Shown here in pieces: positions 18,844 to 27,702 of a DNA stretch of 64,000 nt (the stretch's first letter is position 1; each line of letters starts with the position of its first letter). A program made the translations under genes and the position numbers. The notes beneath the pieces were generated by a model, which saw nothing but the letters and a program-made list of their open reading frames with translations, did not search any database and had not been told where the DNA came from. Source of the stretch: Buttiauxella gaviniae ATCC 51604 (lineage in GTDB: Bacteria > Pseudomonadota > Gammaproteobacteria > Enterobacterales > Enterobacteriaceae); assembly GCF_001654835.1 (NCBI RefSeq), contig NZ_LXEP01000021.1, positions 1 to 64,000 on the forward strand, in the 5' to 3' direction.

Positions 18844-19277
18844 TTGCATTAATACAGCGTGTCACCCACGCTCGCGTCACCGTGGACGGTGAAGTGACGG
18901 GTGAAATTGGCCCGGGACTTTTAGTGTTATTGGGTGTCGAAAAAGAAGATAACGAACAGAAAGCGAATCGCCTTTGCGAACGTGTTTTGGGTTACCGCAT
19001 TTTTGGCGATGAAAACGACAAGATGAACCTGAACGTTCAGCAAGCCGGTGGCAGCGTGCTGGTGGTGTCGCAGTTTACCCTCGCCGCTGATACCGAACGC
19101 GGCATGCGCCCGAGTTTTTCTTGTGGTGCAGCACCTGAGCTTGCTGAAGAGTTATATGAATACTTTGTTCAACGCTGTCGACAGCAGGGCATTGTTGCCG
19201 AAACAGGGCGCTTTGCCGCCGACATGAAAGTCAGCCTGACCAATGACGGCCCGGTGACGTTTTGGTTACAGGTCTGA
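18840..19277 (+). CDS. dtd: D-aminoacyl-tRNA deacylase
   Basis: Removes D-amino acids (and glycine) from mischarged tRNA. It is a 145-residue homodimer of the DTD1 family. Diagnostic motifs are SQFTLAADT (about residues 77-85) and the cross-subunit Gly-cisPro motif NDGPVTFWL at residues 135-143. It starts at an ATG overlapping the yihY stop. Its last codons overlap a possible TTG start of the following gene. Confidence 0.95.
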   Translation: MIALIQRVTHARVTVDGEVTGEIGPGLLVLLGVEKEDNEQKANRLCERVLGYRIFGDENDKMNLNVQQAGGSVLVVSQFTLAADTERGMRPSFSCGAAPELAEELYEYFVQRCRQQGIVAETGRFAADMKVSLTNDGPVTFWLQV

Positions 19278-19321
19278 ATTCGCAGCCTTTACGGTCCCGC
19301 GTAACAAGAGAGAGTACATGT

Positions 19322-20263
19322 ATGTATCACCTTCGCGTACCGCAAACCGAAGAAGAGCTTGAGCTCTATTACCAGTTTCGCTGGGAGATGCTACGTAAGC
19401 CGTTGCATCAACCCAAAGGTTCCGAGCGCGATGCCTGGGATGCCTTAGCTCACCACCAGATGGTGGTGGATGAAGAAGGCAATCCGGTCGCAATTGGCCG
19501 TTTGTACATCAATGCTGATAACGAAGCAGCGATCCGTTTTATGGCGGTTCACCCCTCGGTGCAAGACAAAGGCTTGGGTACGCTGGTGGCAATGACGCTG
19601 GAAACTGTCGCTCGCCAGGAAGGGGTTAAACGTGTTGTATGTAGCGCACGTGAAGATGCCGTCGAGTTTTTTGCCAAACTCGGTTTTGAGAACCAGGGTG
19701 AAATCACCACGCCTTCCACCACGCCTATCCGCCACTTTCTAATGATTAAACCGGTCGCCTCGCTCGATGACATTCTCCATCGCGCAGACTGGTGTGGGCA
19801 GTTACAGCAGGCCTGGTACGAACATATTCCGCTTAGCGAGAAGATGGGCGTGCGTATCTTGCAATACACTGGGCAGAAATTTATTACGACGATGCCTGAA
19901 GCGGGAAATCAAAATCCGCATCAAACCTTATTCGCAGGCAGCCTGTTTTCCCTTGCAACGCTTACCGGCTGGGGGCTGATTTGGCTGATGTTGCGTGAAC
20001 GCCACCTTGGCGGCACGATTATTCTGGCTGATGCACATATCCGATATAGCAGCCCGATCACCGGAAGACCGGGAGCGATTGCTGACTTAGGCTCGTTGAG
20101 CGGCGATCTGGACCGTCTGGCGCGTGGCCGCAAGGCTCGCGTTGCATTGCAAGTTGAGCTTTACGGTGATGACACGCCTGGCGCTGTTTTTGAAGGTGTG
20201 TATCTGGTTCTCCCCGCGAAACCTTTTGGCCCGCTTGAAGAAGGCGGGAACGAAGAAGAATAG
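19322..20263 (+). CDS. fabY: Acetyltransferase/thioesterase-fold protein FabY (YiiD)
   Basis: Two-domain protein: an N-terminal GNAT acetyltransferase domain (residues 1-140, acetyl-CoA loop in [12 protein letters not shown]) and a C-terminal hot-dog-fold thioesterase-like domain (about 160-313). In E. coli it has been implicated in an alternative initiation route for fatty acid synthesis. I chose ATG 19322 (MYHLRVPQT, 313 residues), with AAGAGAGAG seven bases upstream. An upstream TTG at 19262 would extend it to 333 residues and align with the longer E. coli annotation. It ends only 22 bases from convergent yicH, a neighbour it does not have in E. coli K-12. Confidence 0.9.
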   Translation: MYHLRVPQTEEELELYYQFRWEMLRKPLHQPKGSERDAWDALAHHQMVVDEEGNPVAIGRLYINADNEAAIRFMAVHPSVQDKGLGTLVAMTLETVARQEGVKRVVCSAREDAVEFFAKLGFENQGEITTPSTTPIRHFLMIKPVASLDDILHRADWCGQLQQAWYEHIPLSEKMGVRILQYTGQKFITTMPEAGNQNPHQTLFAGSLFSLATLTGWGLIWLMLRERHLGGTIILADAHIRYSSPITGRPGAIADLGSLSGDLDRLARGRKARVALQVELYGDDTPGAVFEGVYLVLPAKPFGPLEEGGNEEE

Positions 20264-20277
20264 TTGAAGGGTAACCG

Positions 20278-20297
20278 CCCGGCGCTTATGCGCCGGG
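20278..20297. terminator. GC-rich hairpin at the fabY/yicH junction
   Basis: A perfect 8-bp dyad CCCGGCGC-TTAT-GCGCCGGG. It includes the yicH stop codon (TAA, 20286-20288). No T-run follows on either strand, so termination ability is uncertain; it could instead protect 3' ends of the converging mRNAs. Confidence 0.5.
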
Positions 20298-21968
20298 TAC
20301 TTCCCCATTCTGCATGGTCTGCTGTACTTGTTTTCCGTCAGCGCTTGTGGCCTGTAATATCCCGTTCACCGTGGGTTTCAGTGGTGTTTGAGCTGCAATG
20401 TTGCCGGTCACTGAAAGCTGCAAATTACCGTTGCCTTCAAGCGGTAACGCTGGCCACCCCCATTGTTGCAACACATTTACTGGCACCGCGCGTCCGCGCA
20501 GGTTCATTGCCGCATTGCGTTGCGGAGCTTGCGAGATAGCGCCAGTTGCTTCCAGCATACCTTCACCAGCAAAAGCACTAAGTTCCGTAATAGATATCTG
20601 GCTGTCTGCCGCATTCAATGAAATGGATGGGCGGCGAACATCGACACGGTTAAACGTGGCGGCCGCGGCGTTCAGTGTGGCGTTTCCACTCCATATTCCC
20701 CACTGGTTATTGCGCACCACTTCGAGATTGCTCCCCGTGCCATCTAATGCGGTGAGCTGGAACGGGAAGGCGGGATCAATATCAATGATCAAATTACGGT
20801 TTGCCGACAGTTTTTTAATCGTCACCGTGTTTAACCATTGCGGCAATGGCTCTATCCAGTGTGCTTTCCAGTCGGCTGGCAGCGTATATTCCAGCCCGGC
20901 AAAAACCAGCTCATCCAGCGCCAGTTTTTTCTCGGTGCGTTGCCATTCGCCTGAGGCGCGAACCATGCCTCTTTCCCAACGGGAAGTGAACTGGCGAATC
21001 ACAGCGGTTTGCGGGTTAAAATCGATATTCACGATAGGGTCATTTAGCTGCAACGCACCAATAATAAAATCACTGGCATTCATCGATAAACGCCCGTCAT
21101 CGCTTTGCCAGCCACCTTTTGCCAGCGTCAGGTTGCGCAAACTCAGATCTAAATCGGTTATTGCCCAGTCTTTTCCTTCCATGCGCGCATCTGTCACCTC
21201 GAGGCTATCGATTTTCAGTGAAGGGACGCTGCCAAGAGGCGCCAGGAAATCGGTAATGGATTTATTGGTTTGTAGGCGGATATCGTTGAGCCGTAAGCTG
21301 CCGATCTGCCAGGAGCCATCCGCAAGGCGGTTTGCATTACCGGTGAGCGAGCCACGTGCAATATCTGCACCGATGGTTGATAGCGTCACCTGTTCGTTAT
21401 TAATCGCACCTTGCAACAAGACGTTTGTAGCCGGGATTCCGTTGAGTGTCATGGAACCAGCGCTAAATTGAATATCAGCAGTATTACCCAGCACTTTACC
21501 TTGCTTTGGTTGCCACGGTATTACCCCCCCGTTGACGCGTTGAGCGTGCAGATCCCACCCAGTATTTGGGCTGTTGATTGCCATATCGCTCAATTGCAGC
21601 ATATCGGACTGGAAGGGGAGCGAGGCAGCATCAGGGCTGATATTGAGCGTTCCGTTTTGCAGCACTATCGTGTCGACGTGCAAAGGCTCCGAAAACTGAC
21701 GTGAGCTCAGGCCAATATCAATATTTTGCGCAAACAGGGTTGCTGGCTGGCCTTTGCGTCCGAAGGTGACGTTTGTCAGCGTGACATGAGTGGGCGATGC
21801 CCACTTGTGGTTGATCACTTCAAAAGAGAAATTGTAATCACTCTTCTCATTGACCCAACTACTGATCTGGGATGCTCCCCAACGAGTTTGAAGTAATAAA
21901 TAAGCGGCTATAAGTGCCACTATTATGACAACCAATAAAGCTGTGATCAGCTTTCCTAGAAATTTCAT
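20286..21968 (-). CDS. yicH: AsmA-family protein YicH
   Basis: One of the AsmA-like proteins with an N-terminal membrane anchor (residues about 5-27) and a large periplasmic beta-rich domain; the family is implicated in phospholipid transport or envelope homeostasis. At 560 residues, with motifs such as VDTIVLQNGTLNI and FNRVDVRRPS, it is a clear match to E. coli YicH. I chose ATG 21968 (MKFLGKL) over 21983, because GGA lies five bases upstream and E. coli starts there. It stands alone between fabY (convergent) and xanP (same strand, upstream). The exact substrate is unknown. Confidence 0.9.
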   Translation of the reverse strand: MKFLGKLITALLVVIIVALIAAYLLLQTRWGASQISSWVNEKSDYNFSFEVINHKWASPTHVTLTNVTFGRKGQPATLFAQNIDIGLSSRQFSEPLHVDTIVLQNGTLNISPDAASLPFQSDMLQLSDMAINSPNTGWDLHAQRVNGGVIPWQPKQGKVLGNTADIQFSAGSMTLNGIPATNVLLQGAINNEQVTLSTIGADIARGSLTGNANRLADGSWQIGSLRLNDIRLQTNKSITDFLAPLGSVPSLKIDSLEVTDARMEGKDWAITDLDLSLRNLTLAKGGWQSDDGRLSMNASDFIIGALQLNDPIVNIDFNPQTAVIRQFTSRWERGMVRASGEWQRTEKKLALDELVFAGLEYTLPADWKAHWIEPLPQWLNTVTIKKLSANRNLIIDIDPAFPFQLTALDGTGSNLEVVRNNQWGIWSGNATLNAAAATFNRVDVRRPSISLNAADSQISITELSAFAGEGMLEATGAISQAPQRNAAMNLRGRAVPVNVLQQWGWPALPLEGNGNLQLSVTGNIAAQTPLKPTVNGILQATSADGKQVQQTMQNGEVPGA

Positions 21969-22093
21969 TGTCTTCCATCCCATGAAGTTTCGGTAAGGGT
22001 GTTATGCCCCATTTACCGTTATAGCTCAAGGATGGGATTGTCAGGAGGGGTAACACGCGCTGGCGCTAACAAATAACCAGCGCGTGAAGTACA

Positions 22094-23485
22094 TCAATTT
22101 TTTTCAGGTGGGAAAATCAGGTTTAAAACGATAGCGGTAATACCACCGGCAGCAATGCCAGATGAGAGCAAGGTTTTCAGCCAGTCAGGGGCGAACTGGA
22201 GAATAAGTGGCTGCTGAGAGACACCCATACCAACCGCGAGTGACAGGGCAATAATCATAATTGCGCGGCGATTCAGTGGCTCACGGGAGACAATACGCAC
22301 ACCGGATGCAGCGATCGTGCCGAACATTACGATAGTTGCGCCGCCTAAAACTGGCTCAGGAATGTGTTGTACAAACCCACTTACTGCCGGGAACAGGCCC
22401 AATAAAATCAGCATCAGCGCAACGACAAATCCAACATAACGGCTGGCCACACCCGTAAGCTGAATAACGCCATTGTTCTGTCCAAAGCAAGAGTTAGGGA
22501 AGGTGTTGAATACGGCTGAAACACAAGAGTTCAGGCCATTAGCCAGCACGCCGCCTTTCAGGCGCTTCATATACAATGGCCCAGAAACCGGTTGCTCAGA
22601 GACGTCAGATGTCGCCGTAATATCGCCAATGGTTTCAAGGGAGGTCACCATAAAGATCAGCATCAGCGGAATCAGTAGGTTCCAGTCAATGCCCAGGCCG
22701 TAGTAAAGCGGTGTTGGCACCATGATCAGGTCAGTATTGGTTGATGGCGCAACATCAGGCAGCATGCCCATTGCCCATGCGAGCGCGTAACCTACTGCCA
22801 TGGCGATAACCAGCGAAGCCACGCGCAAGTACGGATTGCGCTGGCGATTCAGAAGAATGATGACCACTAATACTGCACCTGCCAGCAGCAGATTTTTCGG
22901 TGCGCCAAATGTATGGTCACTCATTGCACCATAGCCACCGCCAATAGATGTCAGGCCAACCTGAATTAAGGACAGACCTATAATCATCACAACTACACCA
23001 GAAACCAGCGGCGTGATAATGCGACGAGCAAGGTGAAGGAAGCGTGATAAAAGCATCTCGGTGCAGCTTGCGAGCATTAAGGTGCCAAAAAGTGCTGCCA
23101 TCATGGTCGGAACATCAGCCCCGCCATTCTTTAATGCCATGCCACCCATAATTAGCGGTGCGACAAAGTTAAAACTGGTGCCCTGAATTGACAGAAGCCC
23201 AGAACCAACCGGGCCCCACGCTTTAATCTGGATAATTGATGCCACGCCTGATGCGAACAGGGACATACTGATAATGTGTTGGGTATCTTCTGCTGGAAGT
23301 CCCAGAGCCTGGCAAATCAACATCGCAGGTGTGATCACCGCAACAAACATTGCTAATAAATGCTGGCCAGCAGCGAACAGCGTTTGTGGGAGAGGTGGAC
23401 GGTCCTCGAGGCGGTAAATCAACTCACTGGTACTAGCGTGGGCAATCGGTTGCGCATCTTCAGACTCAACAGCATTAACAGACAT
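22094..23485 (-). CDS. xanP: Xanthine permease XanP
   Basis: Proton-coupled xanthine uptake transporter of the NAT/NCS2 family with 463 residues and 12-14 hydrophobic segments. The NAT signature [10 protein letters not shown] is near residues 324-333, and the upstream [15 protein letters not shown] motif is intact. Sequence and length match E. coli XanP. A PurR operator lies 53 bases upstream of the start codon, consistent with purine-dependent control. It is divergent from gltS over 230 bases. Confidence 0.96.
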   Translation of the reverse strand: MSVNAVESEDAQPIAHASTSELIYRLEDRPPLPQTLFAAGQHLLAMFVAVITPAMLICQALGLPAEDTQHIISMSLFASGVASIIQIKAWGPVGSGLLSIQGTSFNFVAPLIMGGMALKNGGADVPTMMAALFGTLMLASCTEMLLSRFLHLARRIITPLVSGVVVMIIGLSLIQVGLTSIGGGYGAMSDHTFGAPKNLLLAGAVLVVIILLNRQRNPYLRVASLVIAMAVGYALAWAMGMLPDVAPSTNTDLIMVPTPLYYGLGIDWNLLIPLMLIFMVTSLETIGDITATSDVSEQPVSGPLYMKRLKGGVLANGLNSCVSAVFNTFPNSCFGQNNGVIQLTGVASRYVGFVVALMLILLGLFPAVSGFVQHIPEPVLGGATIVMFGTIAASGVRIVSREPLNRRAIMIIALSLAVGMGVSQQPLILQFAPDWLKTLLSSGIAAGGITAIVLNLIFPPEKN

Positions 23486-23537
23486 TAGAAATTATCCCCT
23501 GCCGAAAAAACGGTGATTTTAGCGGACTAAAGGCCAA

Positions 23538-23553
23538 AAGCAAACGTTTGCTA
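23538..23553. promoter_or_regulatory. PurR operator upstream of xanP
   Basis: AAGCAAACGTTTGCTA fits the PurR 16-mer consensus at all but its last specified base and contains the perfect dyad AGCAAACGTTTGCT (23539-23552). Confidence 0.85.
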
Positions 23554-23715
23554 AGGGTGTTTCCTAAGATAAAAAGTGTATATGCCGAGCTTTTTATATA
23601 ACTTTCGACTGTTTTTTGGTTAAAATCCAGCTGCTGACTTTTCTAGAACCTGAAATTCCAGTGAAGGATAAATTAAAAGCGTCTGTGAGAAATATGCGCA
23701 AACAGGAGCACTTCT

Positions 23716-24918
23716 ATGTTTTATCTCGACACCCTTTCTACCCTTGTTGCTGCGACTCTCGTTTTATTACTGGGCCGAAAAATGGTCCACACCATACCGC
23801 TATTAAAAAAATACACTATCCCTGAACCCGTAGCGGGTGGACTCTTAATCGCCCTTGCCTTGCTGGTACTCAAAAAAAGTGTCGGTTGGGAATTTGAATT
23901 TGATATGAGCCTCAAAGATCCTTTGATGCTCGCCTTCTTTGCCACAATCGGCCTGAACGCCAACCTGTCCAGCTTGCGAGCGGGTGGCAAAGTTGTCGGT
24001 ATTTTTCTGATTGTGGTGGTGGGTTTGCTGGTGATGCAAAACGCCATTGGTATCGGTATGGCGAGCCTGTTAGGTCTTGATCCGTTAATGGGATTACTGG
24101 CGGGTTCTATTACGTTATCGGGCGGGCATGGCACAGGTGCAGCCTGGAGTAAGCTGTTCACCGAGCGTTATGGTTTCCAGAATGCCACCGAAGTTGCTAT
24201 GGCATGCGCAACCTTTGGTCTGGTGCTGGGCGGTTTGATTGGCGGGCCAGTGGCACGATATCTGGTCAAACACTCATCTACACCTGATGGCACACCTGAA
24301 GATAGCATTGACCCAACCGCTTTTGAGAAACCTGCGGTCGGGCGCATGATCACCTCTATGGTGTTGATTGAAACCATCGCGATGATTGCTATCTGCCTTA
24401 CGGTTGGTAAGTTTGTCGGCCATCTCATACAAGGCACCAGCTTTGAATTGCCGACATTCGTTTGCGTGTTATTTGTTGGAGTTATTCTCAGCAACACCAT
24501 GTCACTGCTCGGTTTCTATCGGGTATTTGAACGTGCGGTTTCCGTGTTAGGGAACGTCTGTTTGTCGCTGTTCCTCGCCATGGCGTTGATGAGCCTCAAG
24601 CTGTGGGAACTGGCTTCGCTGGCGTTGCCGATGCTGGCAATTTTGACCGTACAAACCATCTTTATGGCGTTGTATGCGATTTTCGTGACTTACCGTTTGA
24701 TGGGGAAAAACTACGATGCGGCGGTTCTGGCTGCGGGGCATTGTGGTTTTGGCCTTGGGGCAACACCAACGGCGATCGCCAATATGCAGGCGATTACCGA
24801 GCGTTTTGGCCCGTCACATATGGCATTCCTGGTGGTGCCGATGGTCGGCGCGTTCTTTATTGATATCGTCAACGCGCTGGTCATCAAGATGTATTTGATG
24901 CTGCCAATCTTTGGCTAA
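23716..24918 (+). CDS. gltS: Sodium/glutamate symporter GltS
   Basis: Na+-dependent L- and D-glutamate importer of the inner membrane. It has 400 residues, two inverted repeats of about five membrane segments each, and the reentrant loop motifs GGHGTGAAW (residues 136-144) and GHCGFGLGATP. AGGAG about 23705-23709 precedes ATG 23716. It converges on recG with only four bases between the two stop codons and no terminator there. Confidence 0.96.
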   Translation: MFYLDTLSTLVAATLVLLLGRKMVHTIPLLKKYTIPEPVAGGLLIALALLVLKKSVGWEFEFDMSLKDPLMLAFFATIGLNANLSSLRAGGKVVGIFLIVVVGLLVMQNAIGIGMASLLGLDPLMGLLAGSITLSGGHGTGAAWSKLFTERYGFQNATEVAMACATFGLVLGGLIGGPVARYLVKHSSTPDGTPEDSIDPTAFEKPAVGRMITSMVLIETIAMIAICLTVGKFVGHLIQGTSFELPTFVCVLFVGVILSNTMSLLGFYRVFERAVSVLGNVCLSLFLAMALMSLKLWELASLALPMLAILTVQTIFMALYAIFVTYRLMGKNYDAAVLAAGHCGFGLGATPTAIANMQAITERFGPSHMAFLVVPMVGAFFIDIVNALVIKMYLMLPIFG

Positions 24919-24922
24919 ACCA

Positions 24923-27004
24923 TCAGGCGTTTGAATAGCGTTCCGTTTCAGGCATCCAGCGTTCAATGAGCGCGGTTGCCTGCTCGGGATAGCGTTCATG
25001 AATATGGCGCGCAAGGCGCTGTACTTCCGGGATCATCGCCTGGTCGCGCAATAGATCTGCTACTTTAAACTCGGCACTTCCCGTCTGGCGCGTGCCGAGT
25101 AATTCCCCCGGACCACGAATTTCCAAATCTTTCTGAGCAATGACGAAGCCATCGTTGCTATCGCGCAGTACCTGTAAACGCAGCTGTGCGGTTTTCGACA
25201 GTGGTGACTTGTAAAGCAACACACAGTGAGATGCAACCGCACCACGACCCACACGGCCACGAAGCTGATGGAGCTGCGCAAGACCCAGACGCTCAGGGTT
25301 TTCGATAATCATCAGGCTGGCATTTGGTACATCAACACCAACTTCAATAACCGTTGTCGCAACCAGCAGATGAATTGAGCCTTCTTTAAAAGCCTGCATC
25401 ACAGCCTGCTTTTCCTGCGGCTTCATGCGGCCATGAACCAGGCCGACATTCAGATTAGGCAAGGCTATTTTTAGCTCATCCCACGTGACTTCAGCTGCCT
25501 GAGCTTCGAGCAGCTCAGATTCTTCAATCAACGTACAAACCCAGTACGCCTGACGGCCTTCATCACTGCAAGCTCCACGCACGCGGTCGATAATATCGTT
25601 GCGGCGTGAGTCTGGAATAGCGACGGTTGTTACCGGAGTACGGCCAGGTGGGAGTTCATCGATCGTAGATGTGTCTAAATCAGCGTAAGCCGTCATTGCC
25701 AGCGTGCGCGGAATCGGTGTAGCAGTCATGATGAGCTGATGCGGGTGGAAGCCCTGAATTTGGCCCTTTTCCCACAACGCCAGGCGTTGATGAACACCAA
25801 AGCGATGTTGTTCATCAATGATAACCAGTGCAAGTTGCGAGAACTGCACCTGTTCCTGGAAGATCGCGTGCGTTCCCACCACCATCGACACCTGACCGCT
25901 GGCGATCGCGTCCTGTTGAGCGATACGCGCTTTGCCTTTTTGCTTACCAGCAAGCCAGCCCACTTCAATGCCCAGCGGCGCAAACCACTGGCGGAAGTTA
26001 TTAGCGTGCTGTTCTGCGAGTAGCTCAGTTGGAGCCATCAACCCCACCTGTTTCCCATGCGCGATAGCGCGTAGTGCGGCGAGGGCGGCAACCAAGGTTT
26101 TACCTGACCCAACATCACCCTGCACAAGGCGCATCATTGGCACATCCAGCGCTAAGTCGTGTTCGATTTCGGCCACAACGCGAGCCTGCGCACCAGTTGG
26201 TTTAAACGGCAGCGCAGCCAACAGGCGGTTTTTTAATTCGTCATGATCATGCAAAGGCAGCGCGTGATAACGCTGAGCACCTGCGCGCAGCGCGAGCATA
26301 CTCAGATTATGCGCCAGCAACTCTTCAAGAATTAAGCGCTGTTGAGCCGGATGTTTCCCCGTCTCCAGATCGGCGAGCTGCATTGATGGAGGCGGACGAT
26401 GTAGAGTGCGCAACGCTTCTGGCAAGCTCATCATTCCCTTGCTCAAATCAGCCGGGAGCAATTCAGCAATGGCGCAGGTATCGAGCAATTCCAGGGCCTG
26501 ATCGGTCAGCTTGCGCAATGTTGCCTGGCGGATACCTTCCGTTGTGGGGTAAACCGGCGTCAGCGTTTCTTGTAGTTCTGGTGTGCTGAGGTCGCCCTGA
26601 ATACGGTACTCTGGATGAATCATTTCCGCGCCATGTGCGCCGCGCTTTGCTTCGCCATAGGCAAGCACGCGTTTACCGGTCGCGAGGCTGTTTTTCATTG
26701 CAGCGTTGAAGTTGAAAAACCGCATCGTCAGGATGCCGGTGCCGTCAGAAATCTGGCAGGTCATCATACGGCGGCGGCCAAAACTGATATTGCAGTTCAG
26801 AACTTCACCTTCCACCGTGGCGTAAACGCCTGGCAGCAGGTCATTGATAGTGTAGAGATGGGTGCGGTCTTCGTAACGAAGCGGCAGGTGCAGAAGAAGA
26901 TCCTGAATGGTGTACAGGCCAATTTTGGCCAGTTTACCGCTCTGGCTGGCGCCGACTCCGGCAAGCGTGCTTAACGGTATGGCATCCAGCAAACGGCCTT
27001 TCAT
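24923..27004 (-). CDS. recG: ATP-dependent DNA helicase RecG
   Basis: Remodels stalled replication forks and branch-migrates Holliday junctions and R-loops. The N-terminal wedge/OB domain (about residues 1-150) recognises branches. The helicase core has Walker A GDVGSGKT, the DEQH box (IIDEQHRFG), motif III TATPIP and motif VI QLRGRVGRG. ATG 27004 (MKGRLLDAIP) gives 693 residues as in E. coli; the longer frame to 27046 overlaps trmH. It is last gene of gmk-rpoZ-spoT-trmH-recG, four bases after the trmH stop. Confidence 0.97.
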   Translation of the reverse strand: MKGRLLDAIPLSTLAGVGASQSGKLAKIGLYTIQDLLLHLPLRYEDRTHLYTINDLLPGVYATVEGEVLNCNISFGRRRMMTCQISDGTGILTMRFFNFNAAMKNSLATGKRVLAYGEAKRGAHGAEMIHPEYRIQGDLSTPELQETLTPVYPTTEGIRQATLRKLTDQALELLDTCAIAELLPADLSKGMMSLPEALRTLHRPPPSMQLADLETGKHPAQQRLILEELLAHNLSMLALRAGAQRYHALPLHDHDELKNRLLAALPFKPTGAQARVVAEIEHDLALDVPMMRLVQGDVGSGKTLVAALAALRAIAHGKQVGLMAPTELLAEQHANNFRQWFAPLGIEVGWLAGKQKGKARIAQQDAIASGQVSMVVGTHAIFQEQVQFSQLALVIIDEQHRFGVHQRLALWEKGQIQGFHPHQLIMTATPIPRTLAMTAYADLDTSTIDELPPGRTPVTTVAIPDSRRNDIIDRVRGACSDEGRQAYWVCTLIEESELLEAQAAEVTWDELKIALPNLNVGLVHGRMKPQEKQAVMQAFKEGSIHLLVATTVIEVGVDVPNASLMIIENPERLGLAQLHQLRGRVGRGAVASHCVLLYKSPLSKTAQLRLQVLRDSNDGFVIAQKDLEIRGPGELLGTRQTGSAEFKVADLLRDQAMIPEVQRLARHIHERYPEQATALIERWMPETERYSNA

Positions 27005-27008
27005 CCAG

Positions 27009-27698
27009 CTACTCCGCAGATTGCATTGTGGCCCACCATGCGGCATCAGCTTCTATCTCACCTTGCTGATTCACATGTGGGTAGGGCAAACCTTTACGGC
27101 GGGAAACTCGCGCCAGTACAGGGTAGCCGCCTTCAAACAGCAGGCGCTGTTGTTCGGACTCTGGCAGGGTGCTGTTTTCGCGCTGATACATACCGGCATT
27201 CTGGCGTTGACGCTGTGCTTCATAAAGAATAAGTGCGGAAGCAACGGACACATTGAGCGATTGCACCATCCCGATCATCGGAATAATGATGTCCTGGTCT
27301 GCCAGCGCTAACGCTTCCCTGGTGATACCTGTTTTTTCCTGCCCCATCAAAATACAGGTCGGGCGGGTGTAATCAATTTCGCGGAAATCGACGGCTTTAT
27401 CAGAAAGGTTGGTGGCGAGGATTTGCATCCCGCTGCTTTTTAGATGACTAACTGCATCGCCAATATCGCGGTGCGTTTTAACTTCAACCCAGGAGTTACT
27501 TCCCGCAGCAGCAGAAGCCATAGTGCGCATTCGGTTACCCGGCCAGACTGCGTGAACTTCATGTACACCCACTGCATCTGCGGTGCGAATAATCGCCGAG
27601 ACGTTATGAGGTTTATGGACTTGCTCCATGCAGACGGTCAAGTCAGGCTGACGCCTGGCGAGCATCTCGCAAATACGCGCATAACGTTGAGGATTCAT
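27009..27698 (-). CDS. trmH: tRNA (guanosine-18-2'-O)-methyltransferase TrmH
   Basis: SPOUT-class methyltransferase forming Gm18 in the D-loop of tRNAs. Motif 1 is NVSAIIRTADAVG (about residues 34-46). Motif 2 (ILMGQEKTGI) and motif 3 (IPMIGMVQSLNVSVASAL) form the trefoil-knot SAM site. ATG 27698 gives the E. coli length of 229 residues; it is four bases after the spoT stop, so I reject the longer frame that overlaps spoT. Confidence 0.96.
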   Translation of the reverse strand: MNPQRYARICEMLARRQPDLTVCMEQVHKPHNVSAIIRTADAVGVHEVHAVWPGNRMRTMASAAAGSNSWVEVKTHRDIGDAVSHLKSSGMQILATNLSDKAVDFREIDYTRPTCILMGQEKTGITREALALADQDIIIPMIGMVQSLNVSVASALILYEAQRQRQNAGMYQRENSTLPESEQQRLLFEGGYPVLARVSRRKGLPYPHVNQQGEIEADAAWWATMQSAE

Positions 27699-27702
27699 AA
27701 CA

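Noticed and set aside
23616-23825. 69-codon ORF overlapping the gltS start
   Set aside because: It is out of frame with gltS, overlaps it by over 100 bases, and shows no ribosome binding site or family likeness.
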